Below are positions 42,995 through 52,682 of a DNA stretch of 64,000 bases, piece after piece. Positions within the stretch are counted from its first letter, which is position 1. Each line of letters opens with the position of its first letter. A program made the position numbers and the translations under genes. The stretch is taken from NCBI GenBank assembly GCA_038993745.2, contig CP160630.1, forward strand, positions 1,054,001-1,118,000. The letters run 5' to 3'. The DNA comes from Aliivibrio fischeri (GTDB lineage Bacteria; Pseudomonadota; Gammaproteobacteria; Enterobacterales; Vibrionaceae). The notes beneath the pieces were generated by a model. It did no database searches. It saw only the letters and a list, made by a program, of their open reading frames with translations, and was not told the origin of the DNA.

Positions 42995-44235
42995 TGCGTC
43001 AAATACCTTTCTTCCTTTTGTTATTACTTAGCACTGTCTGCTTTTCTATTTATGCTAAAGAAGCAGCCCCGACGCTACAAGACCTTGCTGACAATAATGA
43101 CATAACAATCACAAGTTGGCTAAATTCAAATAAAAACAAAGCCATAACTGTAGCAATTAACCAACCTGTTATTTTAACTATTGATATTGCAACACCTCGG
43201 TGGTTCACCGATGGAACTGTCATTGAGCACATATCTATTCCAAATATCATTGCTCAACAGCGTAATTTGCAAGCCACCAATTATAGCCTAATGAATGGAG
43301 AGCAAACATGGTCACACCAGCGTTGGGAGATCCCACTATTTCCACAAAAATCAGGACAATTCACCATCCCATCAATTAGTGTAAAAGTGACCGTTTCAGT
43401 AGAAACAGGAAAGAGTGTTACTGGTATTTTATCTACTCAGCCACACCGTTTTTCTGCACAACGTCCAACAAGTCAGATGACGAATCCTGATGAATGGATA
43501 GTTGCCCCTAGCGCTTCACTCACCCAAGAGTGGCAATATTCTTCTTCTAATAAAAGTAAAATAAATAAATCAAAAGACGATAAAGCATTTCAATTAAAAG
43601 TCGGAGATGCAATAACACGAACCACAACTTTAGCCGTTTCTGATTCTCTCGCTATGTTGCTTCCAGCAATAATCCCCAATAAACAAATGGACTCACTTCA
43701 ACGTTATGTTGTTCCAGTCCAACTTACAGATCTTAATAACAGAGGTAACTTCACTTCAATCAAAAAAGAATCTGAAACTTATATCTTACAAAAAGGTGGA
43801 AAAATCACCTTACCTCAAATTTCCATTCCGTTTTGGAATACCACCACACAACAACCAGAAACATTATTCTTAGAAGGGAAAACCTTTATCGTTAAACATA
43901 CATTAATATCATGGCTAACGACCTACTGGTATTACATCGCATTAACCTTAATTAGTTGCATCACTCTTGGTTTATTAATAAAGAGAACCAGACTCTATTA
44001 TCGCACACACCCTTACCCTGATTTCTATTTATTGTGTCAATCAATCTACACCCGCACATGGCCACACATTCGACTTCATATTTATAGAAAATACGTTCAG
44101 AAAACAGAGCAATTAGAGCTGAAAAAGTACAAAACTAATAATAAAAAAGAATGGGATATTCAAAGTGAAAAACTACAAACCTCTGAAATATCGAAATTTA
44201 AAGTGCTATGGCTATGGTTCAAAATTAAGAAATAA
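42994..44235 (+). CDS. BatD-like (BatD/oxygen-tolerance) protein
   Basis: A 413-residue protein with a signal peptide (FFLLLLLSTVCFSIYAKE), a periplasmic beta-sandwich region (VNQPVILTIDIATPRWFTDG, QKSGQFTIPSISVKVTV) and a C-terminal transmembrane helix (about 304-327) ahead of a basic cytoplasmic tail. This is the BatD layout. It ends the operon; the following 221 bp are AT-rich with no hairpin that I can call. The C-terminal tail is more Lys-rich than usual. Confidence 0.85.
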   Translation: MRQIPFFLLLLLSTVCFSIYAKEAAPTLQDLADNNDITITSWLNSNKNKAITVAINQPVILTIDIATPRWFTDGTVIEHISIPNIIAQQRNLQATNYSLMNGEQTWSHQRWEIPLFPQKSGQFTIPSISVKVTVSVETGKSVTGILSTQPHRFSAQRPTSQMTNPDEWIVAPSASLTQEWQYSSSNKSKINKSKDDKAFQLKVGDAITRTTTLAVSDSLAMLLPAIIPNKQMDSLQRYVVPVQLTDLNNRGNFTSIKKESETYILQKGGKITLPQISIPFWNTTTQQPETLFLEGKTFIVKHTLISWLTTYWYYIALTLISCITLGLLIKRTRLYYRTHPYPDFYLLCQSIYTRTWPHIRLHIYRKYVQKTEQLELKKYKTNNKKEWDIQSEKLQTSEISKFKVLWLWFKIKK

Positions 44236-44456
44236 TTTAGAGAAAATCAGACTTAAATTCCGATTTTACAGTAAAGATATTAAGCAAAAAAATTAAATAA
44301 AAATATTTATCAACGAAATATAAAAGCAAAAAAAACGTTGTTAAATCACCGTGTGCTATCTCTCATGACCTAAATTTCGACCTTATTTATAACATTAATA
44401 ATAGTAAGGTTTAAATGTAACTACATGTGTATTTTAATTAAAATTGAGAAAAACTC

Positions 44457-45611
44457 ATGAAAAAAATAATAGCCAATTCTCTGATTATTGGCCTACTTAG
44501 TACCCTACTTCTAAGCGGCTGCAATAAAGAAGAAACCAAACAAGCAGTAACACCTTCACTACCTAAAGTGAAATCATTAACTCTAAATCCACAACCAATT
44601 ACCCCCCATTTAGAGTTTATAGGAAGAACATCATCAGTCAGTAGTGTGGAAATCATTCCACGTGTTGGTGGTGAGTTAAAAGCAATTCATTTTAAAGACG
44701 GAGACTTTGTAAAAAAAGGAGATTTACTCTACGAAATAGATCCTAGAATTTTCCATGCGGCGGTCAACTCAGCCGAAGCTTCATTAGAAAAAGCACGTGC
44801 TACATTAAAGATGACAACAAGTAACGCAGAGCGTGCAAAACAGCTAATCAAAGATAAAAGTATCAGTGTTCAGCAATATGACACTGCCATTGCTAATTAC
44901 GAATCTGCAAAAGCTGATATATCAGAAAAACAAGCGACATTAAAATCCGCTCAACTCGATTTGGAATTCTCACGTATCTATGCCCCTTTCTCCGGTCGAT
45001 TAGGATTTTCTCGCTACAAAGTAGGAGAGCAAATTACAGCACTTCTTCCACCAAGTTCAACAATGAAGAATAGCTTAGTTTCTCTAACAAAAGTGAATGT
45101 TATCAACTTTGACTTTAACGTAGATGAGAAGGTATATCGTCGCATTCGCAGTGCTATTGATGTCGTCAGAAATGAAAATAAAAAACTTAATTTAGATATT
45201 CGCTTAACGTTATCTGATGGTTCTGAATACGCAAAAAATGGCAAGATCGCAGCCGTTGGTAACAAGATAGACCCATCAACAGGATCAATTCATGTCCGTG
45301 CAATTTTTGATAACACCGATTATTCATTAATGCCCGGTGAATTTGGGAAAATTAAAATCGGCTTAAAAGAGCGTACTGTTAATGGCCTATTAATACCAAA
45401 ATCATCTATCCAGCAAGATCAAGCTGGTAACTATGTCATGCAGCTGACTAAAAAAAATATAGTTAAACAACAGTATGTGATCCTAGGGCAAGCTTATGGA
45501 ACGAATAAAGCCGTAATTTCAGGGTTAAATAGTGGTGACCGTATTGTGACGGAAGGCTTACAAAAAATCCGTCCCGGAATACAAGTTGAAGAAATCACAC
45601 CCGAAAAATAA
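44457..45611 (+). CDS. RND efflux periplasmic adaptor, lipoprotein
   Basis: A 384-residue membrane fusion protein with lipobox LLLSGC (Cys near residue 22). Lipoyl half-domains are VEIIPRVGGELKAIHFKDGDFVKKGDLLYEID and the ARIYAPFSGRLGFSRYKVGE-like segment near 180, around a helical hairpin (about 100-160). A beta-barrel (LDIRLTLSDGSEYAKNGKIAAVGN) and a membrane-proximal domain follow. It couples the adjacent RND pump to an outer-membrane channel. No TolC homologue is adjacent. The pair forms a two-gene operon with 21-bp spacing. Confidence 0.92.
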   Translation: MKKIIANSLIIGLLSTLLLSGCNKEETKQAVTPSLPKVKSLTLNPQPITPHLEFIGRTSSVSSVEIIPRVGGELKAIHFKDGDFVKKGDLLYEIDPRIFHAAVNSAEASLEKARATLKMTTSNAERAKQLIKDKSISVQQYDTAIANYESAKADISEKQATLKSAQLDLEFSRIYAPFSGRLGFSRYKVGEQITALLPPSSTMKNSLVSLTKVNVINFDFNVDEKVYRRIRSAIDVVRNENKKLNLDIRLTLSDGSEYAKNGKIAAVGNKIDPSTGSIHVRAIFDNTDYSLMPGEFGKIKIGLKERTVNGLLIPKSSIQQDQAGNYVMQLTKKNIVKQQYVILGQAYGTNKAVISGLNSGDRIVTEGLQKIRPGIQVEEITPEK

Positions 45612-45632
45612 TGCACAATTAGGACAGACATA

Positions 45633-48600
45633 ATGTTAAGTAAATTTTTTATTCACCGGCCTAAATTTGCATTAGTCATTTCATTGGTAATGACACTAAT
45701 GGGCTTAATTGCACTAAAAGTATTACCAATAGCAGAATACCCGGCTATTTCACCAACAGTAATTATTGTAAATACCGTTTACCCTGGAGCGAATGCTGAT
45801 GTAGTAAAAAAAACCGTCGCACAACCTTTAGAATCGAAGATCAATGGTGTAGAAGACATGATTTATATGTCTTCAAACATTGGTAATGATGGTAGCTATA
45901 GTCTTCGAGTTTATTTCCGGATTGGTGCAGATGGTGACATGGCACAAGTTCGTGTTAATAACTTAGTATCGCAAGCAACGTCAACCCTTCCACCCGAAGT
46001 GAAACAAATTGGGGTAACGGTCCGTAAAAAATCATCCGATATTTTAGGTGTTGTCACCCTTAGTTCGCCAAATAAAACTTACGACAGTATTTATTTATCA
46101 AACTACGCTGATCTTAACCTTGTCGAACGATTAAAACGCCTCGAGGGCATGAGTGACATCACCTTACTTGGTAAAAAATCATACTCTATGCGTATTTGGT
46201 TAAATCCAAATAAAATGAGTACGCTAAACTTAACAGCCAAAGATGTTATTAGCGCAGTTAAATCACAAAACATTCAAGTTGCAGCAGGGAAAATTGGTGG
46301 CATGCCTGCTCCTGATCAGCAACAAAACCAGTATGTTTTGCAAACTAAAGGGCGATTAACCTCAACCGATGAATTCGCTAATATTGTTATTAGGGCAAAT
46401 AAAGATGGTTCAATTATTCGTTTGTCGGATGTGGCTCGTTTAGAGCTTGGAGCACAAGGTTATGAAGCGGATGGTCAATTAAACAATCAACCCGCAGCCG
46501 TTATGGCTCTGTATCAACTGCCAACCGCTAATGCTCTTGATGCTATGAGCAAAGTGAAAGCTGCCATGAAGGAGTACAGCAAAACCTTTCCTGATGATTT
46601 GGAATATAACATTGCTTATGACTCCACAGAATATGTTGAAGCCTCCATTGATGAAGTGTACGAAACATTAATTATTGCCGCTTTATTAGTTGCGATTGTT
46701 GTGTATGTTTTCCTTCAAAACTTACGAGCTACCGCCATCCCTATCATTGCTATTCCAGTCTCGATTATTGCAACATTTGCGGTAATGAGCCTAATGGGAA
46801 TGACAATAAACACCATTTCACTTTTTGGTTTAATACTCGCTATTGGTATTGTGGTTGATGATGCGATTATCGTTGTAGAGAACGTTGAACGTATCATTCA
46901 CGAAAAACACATGAAGCCTATCCCTGCAACCATTGAGGCGATGAAAGAAGTAACAGGTCCAGTTCTTGCCACAACGTTAATTTTGCTTGCAGTGTTTGTG
47001 CCTGTTGCCCTACTTCCTGGTATTTCAGGAAAAATGTTTAACCAATTTGCGGTAACCATCTGTGTATCAGTATTAATCTCAGCCATTAACGCCTTAACTC
47101 TGTCACCTGCACTATGTGGATTAATCTTAACGGATAAACACAGTGAACCGGTTGCGCCACTTAGAGCTTTTAACCGCGGATTTGACGCTGTAACGAAAAA
47201 ATACCAATTTCTTGTTGGTTTTATGAGTCAACGTCTCTTGGTATCAAGTGTTATCTACATCGCCCTTATTGGCGTTTTAGGCTACACCTTTATGACCATT
47301 CCTACTGCCTTTGTACCTAATGAAGATAAAGGGGCATTTATGGTGGAAATGCGATTACCAGATTCCGCATCCTTACAACGTACCATTCCTATTCTGCAGG
47401 ATTATACTCGAGATCTTTTAGAAATGGATGGTGTCGAAGATGTGGTTTCTGTTAGTGGATTCTCTTTAATTAACATGTCTGCAATCCCTAACGCAGGGAT
47501 GCTTATCATCAAACTAAACAATTGGGATGAGCGTAAAGACCCAGCTCTGCACCAAAAAGCATTAATGAATAAAGTTCGACAAATGCTAAACACCATTCCA
47601 AACGCTAATGCTCTGGTTTTTGCTACCCCTGCTATTCGTGGCATGGGTTCTGTTGATGGCTTTAACTTTGTTCTAGAAGATAACCTAGGGCGGTCACCAC
47701 AAGCATTAGCACAAACTACACAGAACTTTGTTGCTAAAATAAATCAATTGCCTGAAGTTGCGCGCGCTTTTTCTATTTTTAGAGCCAACGTACCGCAACG
47801 TTTCATCGATGTTGATAGAGATAAAGCAATATCAATGGGGATCCCACTTAACGATATTTTCCAAACGTTACAATCTCAACTGGGTGGCGCGTACATCTCT
47901 GATTTCAATATCTATGGACGATCTTTTCAAGTAAAGGTACAAGCTGAACAAGAGTATCGAGACAGCACCGATGACATCAATAACCTATATGTACGAAACA
48001 ACACAGGCAAAATGGTGTCATTAGGAACCTTAGTGAAGATAAAGCCAATATTTGGCCCTGATTCACTCATGAATTACAACTTATTTGGTTCTGCTACCAT
48101 TAATGGTGTTCCGGCACCAGGTTACAGCTCTGGTGATGTTGTAAAAGCCATTGAAAAACTCGCAGAAAATGAACTGCCTAAAGGGTATTCATTTGAATGG
48201 TCAGGAATGACATATCAAGAGCTAGAAGCAGGCAATGCCGCTCCTATTGCCTTCGCTCTATCTCTCTTATTTACTTATCTGTTCTTAGTTGCTCAATATG
48301 AAAGTTGGAGTATTCCGACAGCTGTTATGATGGCGGTTCCTATTGCTATTTTAGGCGCGATGGCAACCCTATTCGCTCTTGGCCAACCTTTCGATTTATA
48401 CGTTCAAATTGGTATCGTCATATTGATTGGTATGTCAGCCAAAGTAGCTATATTAATCGTTGAATTTGCCAAAGTGCTAAGAGAAGAGAAAGGCTATTCA
48501 ATTATTGAGGCCGCTAAAGAAGCAGCTCGATTGCGTTTTCGAGCTGTTCAAATGACCGCTTTTGCATTTATTTGGGGCGTTTTCCCCCTGGTTATTGCAT

Positions 48601-48746
48601 CCGGTGCAGGTGCTGAATCTCGTCATTCATTGGGATTTGCAGTATTTGGCGGCATGATCCTCTCAACATTGATAGGCACAATCTTTACACCTGTCTTTTT
48701 TGTGACAATGCAGAGTTTAAGAGAGAGATTCAATCCTAAAAAATAA
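45633..48746 (+). CDS. RND multidrug efflux transporter (AcrB/MexF family)
   Basis: A 1037-residue hydrophobe/amphiphile efflux-1 pump, full length. It starts MLSKFFIHRPKFALVISLV, has 12 transmembrane helices and two large periplasmic loops. TM4 carries the proton-relay Asp pair in GIVVDDAIIVVENVER, with the partner Lys in TM10 at GMSAKVAILIVEFAK. The product exports drugs, bile salts or similar compounds using the proton gradient. Intact, which stands out against the frameshifted genes around it. Confidence 0.95.
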   Translation: MLSKFFIHRPKFALVISLVMTLMGLIALKVLPIAEYPAISPTVIIVNTVYPGANADVVKKTVAQPLESKINGVEDMIYMSSNIGNDGSYSLRVYFRIGADGDMAQVRVNNLVSQATSTLPPEVKQIGVTVRKKSSDILGVVTLSSPNKTYDSIYLSNYADLNLVERLKRLEGMSDITLLGKKSYSMRIWLNPNKMSTLNLTAKDVISAVKSQNIQVAAGKIGGMPAPDQQQNQYVLQTKGRLTSTDEFANIVIRANKDGSIIRLSDVARLELGAQGYEADGQLNNQPAAVMALYQLPTANALDAMSKVKAAMKEYSKTFPDDLEYNIAYDSTEYVEASIDEVYETLIIAALLVAIVVYVFLQNLRATAIPIIAIPVSIIATFAVMSLMGMTINTISLFGLILAIGIVVDDAIIVVENVERIIHEKHMKPIPATIEAMKEVTGPVLATTLILLAVFVPVALLPGISGKMFNQFAVTICVSVLISAINALTLSPALCGLILTDKHSEPVAPLRAFNRGFDAVTKKYQFLVGFMSQRLLVSSVIYIALIGVLGYTFMTIPTAFVPNEDKGAFMVEMRLPDSASLQRTIPILQDYTRDLLEMDGVEDVVSVSGFSLINMSAIPNAGMLIIKLNNWDERKDPALHQKALMNKVRQMLNTIPNANALVFATPAIRGMGSVDGFNFVLEDNLGRSPQALAQTTQNFVAKINQLPEVARAFSIFRANVPQRFIDVDRDKAISMGIPLNDIFQTLQSQLGGAYISDFNIYGRSFQVKVQAEQEYRDSTDDINNLYVRNNTGKMVSLGTLVKIKPIFGPDSLMNYNLFGSATINGVPAPGYSSGDVVKAIEKLAENELPKGYSFEWSGMTYQELEAGNAAPIAFALSLLFTYLFLVAQYESWSIPTAVMMAVPIAILGAMATLFALGQPFDLYVQIGIVILIGMSAKVAILIVEFAKVLREEKGYSIIEAAKEAARLRFRAVQMTAFAFIWGVFPLVIASGAGAESRHSLGFAVFGGMILSTLIGTIFTPVFFVTMQSLRERFNPKK

Positions 48747-48844
48747 TTGAAAACAATATACTCATTAACATTAAACCTACAATTGTATTTTCATACTTTG
48801 TAGGTTTATTGATTACTATCTTTATTATTTATCAGGCTTACATA

Positions 48845-49600
48845 ATGAAAATTAAACCCTTTATATTACTACCTCTTCTCTTTTCATGCGGAGCTAATGC
48901 AGCGGGAACAGTAAAACCTAATTCTGAAAAACTGGCTGACGACCCCACCCGAGTCGTAACAGAACTAGGAATTACCTACAGCGATAATTACGATACTAAT
49001 AATGATAGCTGGTCGCTCACAGGGTCTATTGCATTCGATCCCGTACGAAAAATAAATATCAGATTAAATGATGACCAGAGTGAATGGCGCGTTGGTGGGT
49101 CATGGCTCTTTGATTTTGGTATCGTCAATTTTAATTTTGGTAAAAATGAATTTGATAACAAAAATACACAAACAAACTATAGTGTAGGTACATTTGTTCC
49201 TTTGAGTTACTTCGGATTTGAACCTTTAGGTATTCAGATTTTTCCAACGATTGGTTACAACTACAACGATGGAGAAGAAGTGTGTGATGTGAATAACCCT
49301 ACAGGTAAATGCCTAGACAACACACCTACATTCGACGACCATTACATGATGGTTCCAACGAGCAATCAGAGCGGTTATGTTGGTGCTTTTGCATTAAAAC
49401 CATTAAGCCAAAAGCTAACATTAATGATGGCAACAGGAGCTGCAAAAGGCACGAATGATTACGATGCATGGTGGTTATTCGGTGGTGTAAGTTACAAGCT
49501 CGCTGAAAAACAAACCCTTAGCACTTTCACTTATATGATTGATAATAGCTACGGTCAAGAAGAACGCTTCGGTATCACGTATAAATACACATTTGATTAA
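48845..49600 (+). CDS. Predicted outer-membrane beta-barrel protein
   Basis: 251 residues from the ATG at 48845, which yields a clean signal peptide (MKIKPFILLPLLFSCGANAAG). An upstream in-frame ATG at 48809 would put extra residues before it. The mature part has alternating strands (WSLTGSIAFDPVRKINIRL, FGIVNFNFGKNEF, RFGITYKYTFD) and ends in a strand closing with Phe-Asp. One CDVNNPTGKC loop may hold a disulfide. It is related in style to the protein at 33974-34734. It lies 98 bp after the RND pump but is too small to be a TolC-type channel. Confidence 0.72.
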   Translation: MKIKPFILLPLLFSCGANAAGTVKPNSEKLADDPTRVVTELGITYSDNYDTNNDSWSLTGSIAFDPVRKINIRLNDDQSEWRVGGSWLFDFGIVNFNFGKNEFDNKNTQTNYSVGTFVPLSYFGFEPLGIQIFPTIGYNYNDGEEVCDVNNPTGKCLDNTPTFDDHYMMVPTSNQSGYVGAFALKPLSQKLTLMMATGAAKGTNDYDAWWLFGGVSYKLAEKQTLSTFTYMIDNSYGQEERFGITYKYTFD

Positions 49601-49617
49601 TTAAATTTATTTGTTTG

Positions 49618-49646
49618 TTAGATGACGCACAATAGGCGTCATCTAA
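49618..49646. terminator. Hairpin between convergent genes
   Basis: TTAGATGACGC (49618-49628) pairs perfectly with GCGTCATCTAA (49636-49646). No strong T-run follows on either strand, but its position between two convergent genes supports a terminator role. Confidence 0.65.
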
Positions 49647-49660
49647 CACTTAACCTCAAT

Positions 49661-50458
49661 TTAGCTATTCAGCGTTTCTTTTATCTCGTCTGAACTAAAT
49701 CCATGAGAATATAAGTAAGCATAAGCTTTGCTTTTCTCTTTTGAGTTACTCAAATCAAAACGTTTTTTATCTAAACGTAGTTGGCAGTTTTCATAAAAAT
49801 CAATCGAACCATCCATTTCTAATTTTTCAATTTGTTCATCAAAGTTTGTAACATCAATCAGTTTTTGTTGAAGCTCTCGTTTAATGACGGACTTTCCTTT
49901 TAACTTACGAGCCAACTTTTCTATTTCTTTAACGATATCAGCTTTCTCCGCTTTGATTTGCATTTTAGATGGAAGCGTTGATGCAATAGGATGAGACTTA
50001 ATGACTTCTCGTACGTCAGAGGATTTAAAACCGTATTTCATCAAAGTTGAATATAGCTTATCGCTTGAATACGAATCTAACGTCATATTACTTAAACGAT
50101 TGTTCAATATAGAAAATTCGCAAATCCCATCACGATTGACCAAATAATCAATCGCCTCATTTGCTATTGACTCATTTATCCCTTTTTCTTTTAACTTAGA
50201 TAAAATGAATTGGCTGCCTTTTTCTGAATTGAATGCCATCTCAGCAAAATTAATAGCAAAATCCTTATCTGATTTAAGGTAGCCTCGGCCAATAAGATCA
50301 GACAAAACCGTATCAATCCATTCTTGGTTATCCGTTTTTGCTTCTAGCTTTTTTCTCAATTCATCAATCGTACGATCTTTTGCTTCAAGGTGATAAAAAG
50401 CACTACCATAAACGTTATCAATCGTTTTTGCTTGCTTAATGGGACGTTGAGTAAACAT
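49661..50458 (-). CDS. RecX-family protein, chromosomal paralogue
   Basis: A 265-residue helical protein with the RecX repeat pattern: AFYHLEAKDRTIDELRKKLEAK near the start, WIDTVLSDLIGRGYLKSDKDFA, and the closing YLYSHGFSSDEIKETL. RecX normally inhibits RecA filaments and lies next to recA. This copy is larger than E. coli RecX (166 residues) and has no recA neighbour. It may be a second RecX-like gene of these vibrios. Target and function are unproven. Confidence 0.75.
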   Translation of the reverse strand: MFTQRPIKQAKTIDNVYGSAFYHLEAKDRTIDELRKKLEAKTDNQEWIDTVLSDLIGRGYLKSDKDFAINFAEMAFNSEKGSQFILSKLKEKGINESIANEAIDYLVNRDGICEFSILNNRLSNMTLDSYSSDKLYSTLMKYGFKSSDVREVIKSHPIASTLPSKMQIKAEKADIVKEIEKLARKLKGKSVIKRELQQKLIDVTNFDEQIEKLEMDGSIDFYENCQLRLDKKRFDLSNSKEKSKAYAYLYSHGFSSDEIKETLNS

Positions 50459-50606
50459 AAAAACCTCGAAGACAATGGAATATCTACCGACTCTAAAGCA
50501 CTTCGCCTTTGGTTACTACGACAAATTGAAAATACCTCTGATATATTGTCGTTAATTAAAATAAAAAGACCGTATTGAATGATTTCATACAGTCTTTTAA
50601 TCACGA

Positions 50607-51164
50607 TTAATTAAGCATAGATAATAGCTTGCTCGCATGGCATTCAGAACGAACATTAATATCTTCAACCGAACCATACATATCAGGGATATAAAGCATA
50701 TTATGGCTATAAACATAATTAATATCTTTAACCTGACAATACCTCAGCATTTGCTTTAATGGTTTTAACAGTTCATCTATCGTTAATGCGATTTCCTTTT
50801 CATTACCATACGCAGACTCTTGTCCACCAATAGTAAAAGAAAAAATAAACTGTTTATCTTTTAATTGCGCCCCCTTTTCACCACCAAACGCAAACCCATA
50901 GCAAATCACATCATCAATCCATTTTTTCATCAGAGCAGGGAATGAATACCAAAATAGAGGGAACTGAAAGATGATGGTATCAGCCTGTAATAAAGCCTCT
51001 TGCTCCTGAATAACATTAAACTCAAAATGCGTATTTAAATCTTCGAGCTTTCTTATGTTTAGCTGACTTTCCATAATGTTACTTTCTAAGTATTCAAGAA
51101 TCGCTTTATTACTAATGGAACTTTCATGATTTGGGTGACCAGAAATAATCGTAATTTTCTTCAT
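50607..51164 (-). CDS. NAD(P)H:quinone oxidoreductase, flavodoxin-like fold
   Basis: A 185-residue protein of the MdaB/KefF/YwrO family. It starts KITIISGHPNHESSISNKAI (the FMN/FAD phosphate loop), then shows QADTIIFQFPLFWYSFPALMKKWID, the standard flavin-binding segment, and FSFTIGGQESAYG. It reduces quinones or electrophiles with two electrons. It is divergently transcribed from a LysR gene 110 bp away, the usual arrangement for a regulator and its inducible reductase. Confidence 0.87.
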   Translation of the reverse strand: MKKITIISGHPNHESSISNKAILEYLESNIMESQLNIRKLEDLNTHFEFNVIQEQEALLQADTIIFQFPLFWYSFPALMKKWIDDVICYGFAFGGEKGAQLKDKQFIFSFTIGGQESAYGNEKEIALTIDELLKPLKQMLRYCQVKDINYVYSHNMLYIPDMYGSVEDINVRSECHASKLLSMLN

Positions 51165-51274
51165 TTTATCGCCTCTTATGTGGGTAAGTGAGTAGGATAA
51201 AATGAATATTTCATTTTGATAATATGGTACTGTTGGGCTTCACTTTTCCATTTATGGGATAATAAAAGGATTAA

Positions 51275-52182
51275 ATGATGAAGGAAGACTGGCTATTATT
51301 TGCAAAAGTTGCTCAGTATCAAAGCTTTTCAGAAGCGGCAAGACGCTTATCAATCCCTACAACAACAGTCAGTCGACGTATTCAACAACTGGAATCTCAA
51401 CTAGGGGAAAGACTCTTTATTCGTAATACAAGATCAGTAACTCTAACTGAATTTGGCCAACGTTTATTGCCTAAAACCAAACTATTAGAAATAGCGCTAG
51501 AAGAGCTGCAATCAACAATTGAAAGTCACTCACAAGAAATCAGTGGTAAACTCAAGTTATCAACCTCTGATACATTGTCCCAATTTTTGCTACCGAGTCT
51601 AATTAGCTCTTTTTCATCGCAGCATCCATTAATCAATTTTGATATTTCTTCCTCAAACAGGAATGAACAACTCCTTAATGAGAATATAGATTTTCTTTTC
51701 GTATCGGGCAACTGGAAGACTCAAACTTAATTGCATATAAACTCTGTGAGATAGAGTATGTGTTAGTCGCTGCACCTTCCTTTATTGAAAAGAGCACCAT
51801 AGGCATCACTCCGGAAACGCTAATTCAACATCCTTGCATCATTATCAATATCGATGGAAAAGAAGTCCCTTGGTTTGTATCAAGTGATGATCATGTATTA
51901 GAACTGAATACATATAAAAAGTATCGAGTTGATAATCTATTTATCGCCAAATCTTTAGCTGAATCAGGAAATGGTATTACTTTATTGCCTAAGTTTGTCG
52001 CTAAAGAAGCAATAAAAACAAACACGCTCGTTACTGTATTAGATAGTGTCAATATACAAAAGAATCCACTCAGTTTGATCTATTTTGATAAACATTTTCT
52101 ATCGGAGAAATCTAAGTGCTTTTTGAAGTACATTAAAGAGCAACGCTCTCACATAGAGAGCGTTATTAATCCAACTATATAA
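51275..52182 (+). pseudogene. LysR-family regulator, frameshifted
   Basis: The helix-turn-helix is intact (WLLFAKVAQYQSFSEAARRLSIPTTTVSRRIQQLE). The frame breaks at TTTT 51696-51699: adding one T gives FLFRIGQLEDSNLIAYKLCE and carries on to 52182 for 302 residues. It is of the subtype that controls neighbouring quinone reductases. The start is MMK at 51275; either Met is possible. Confidence 0.9.
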
Positions 52183-52185
52183 CAA

Positions 52186-52446
52186 TTAAATAAATTGCGC
52201 TTTTTTCACTGCATTAGCCTTTTCCAGTGAAGAGAGCACTTGATTTAACCGTTGAGGCGATAATTTCGTTTTCTCATAACTTACGGGGACAAAATCCCGT
52301 TGTTTATACGGAGTAAAATCTGAATACTCAGCACGACATTCATAATAACTTTTTACAATCGAATCTAATGATACATAGCCAAATCGTTGATAGGTTTTTT
52401 GCAGTCTCTCTTCGAACCGTCTTATTTTGCAATCTTTACTTATCAT
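52186..52446 (-). CDS. Small conserved-looking protein of unknown function
   Basis: An 86-residue basic protein, with no membrane segment, convergent with the LysR gene (stops 3 bp apart). It starts MISKDCKIRRFEERLQKTYQRFGYVS and ends LSSLEKANAVKKAQFI, mostly helical. I do not recognise a family. Its codon use resembles neighbouring genes, and it is not overlapped by any better ORF, so it is probably real. Confidence 0.6.
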   Translation of the reverse strand: MISKDCKIRRFEERLQKTYQRFGYVSLDSIVKSYYECRAEYSDFTPYKQRDFVPVSYEKTKLSPQRLNQVLSSLEKANAVKKAQFI

Positions 52447-52682
52447 AAAATTAAAAGATCATTGTGTGATCTGCTTACTCTCTTTTATATATGTGACACA
52501 CAATTTGCCACATGAAAACAAAAGTCTCTTGAGCATTACTAATCATATATTTGAGAAGAATGCTAAGTATCTATTCTTTCTTATTGATAAGTTGCTAATT
52601 TTGCCGCATTTCTTTATTTATGGAACTTATCATGGTATTGCTACTCAATAACCATAATCAATTCAATCAGCTAAGGCATAGA

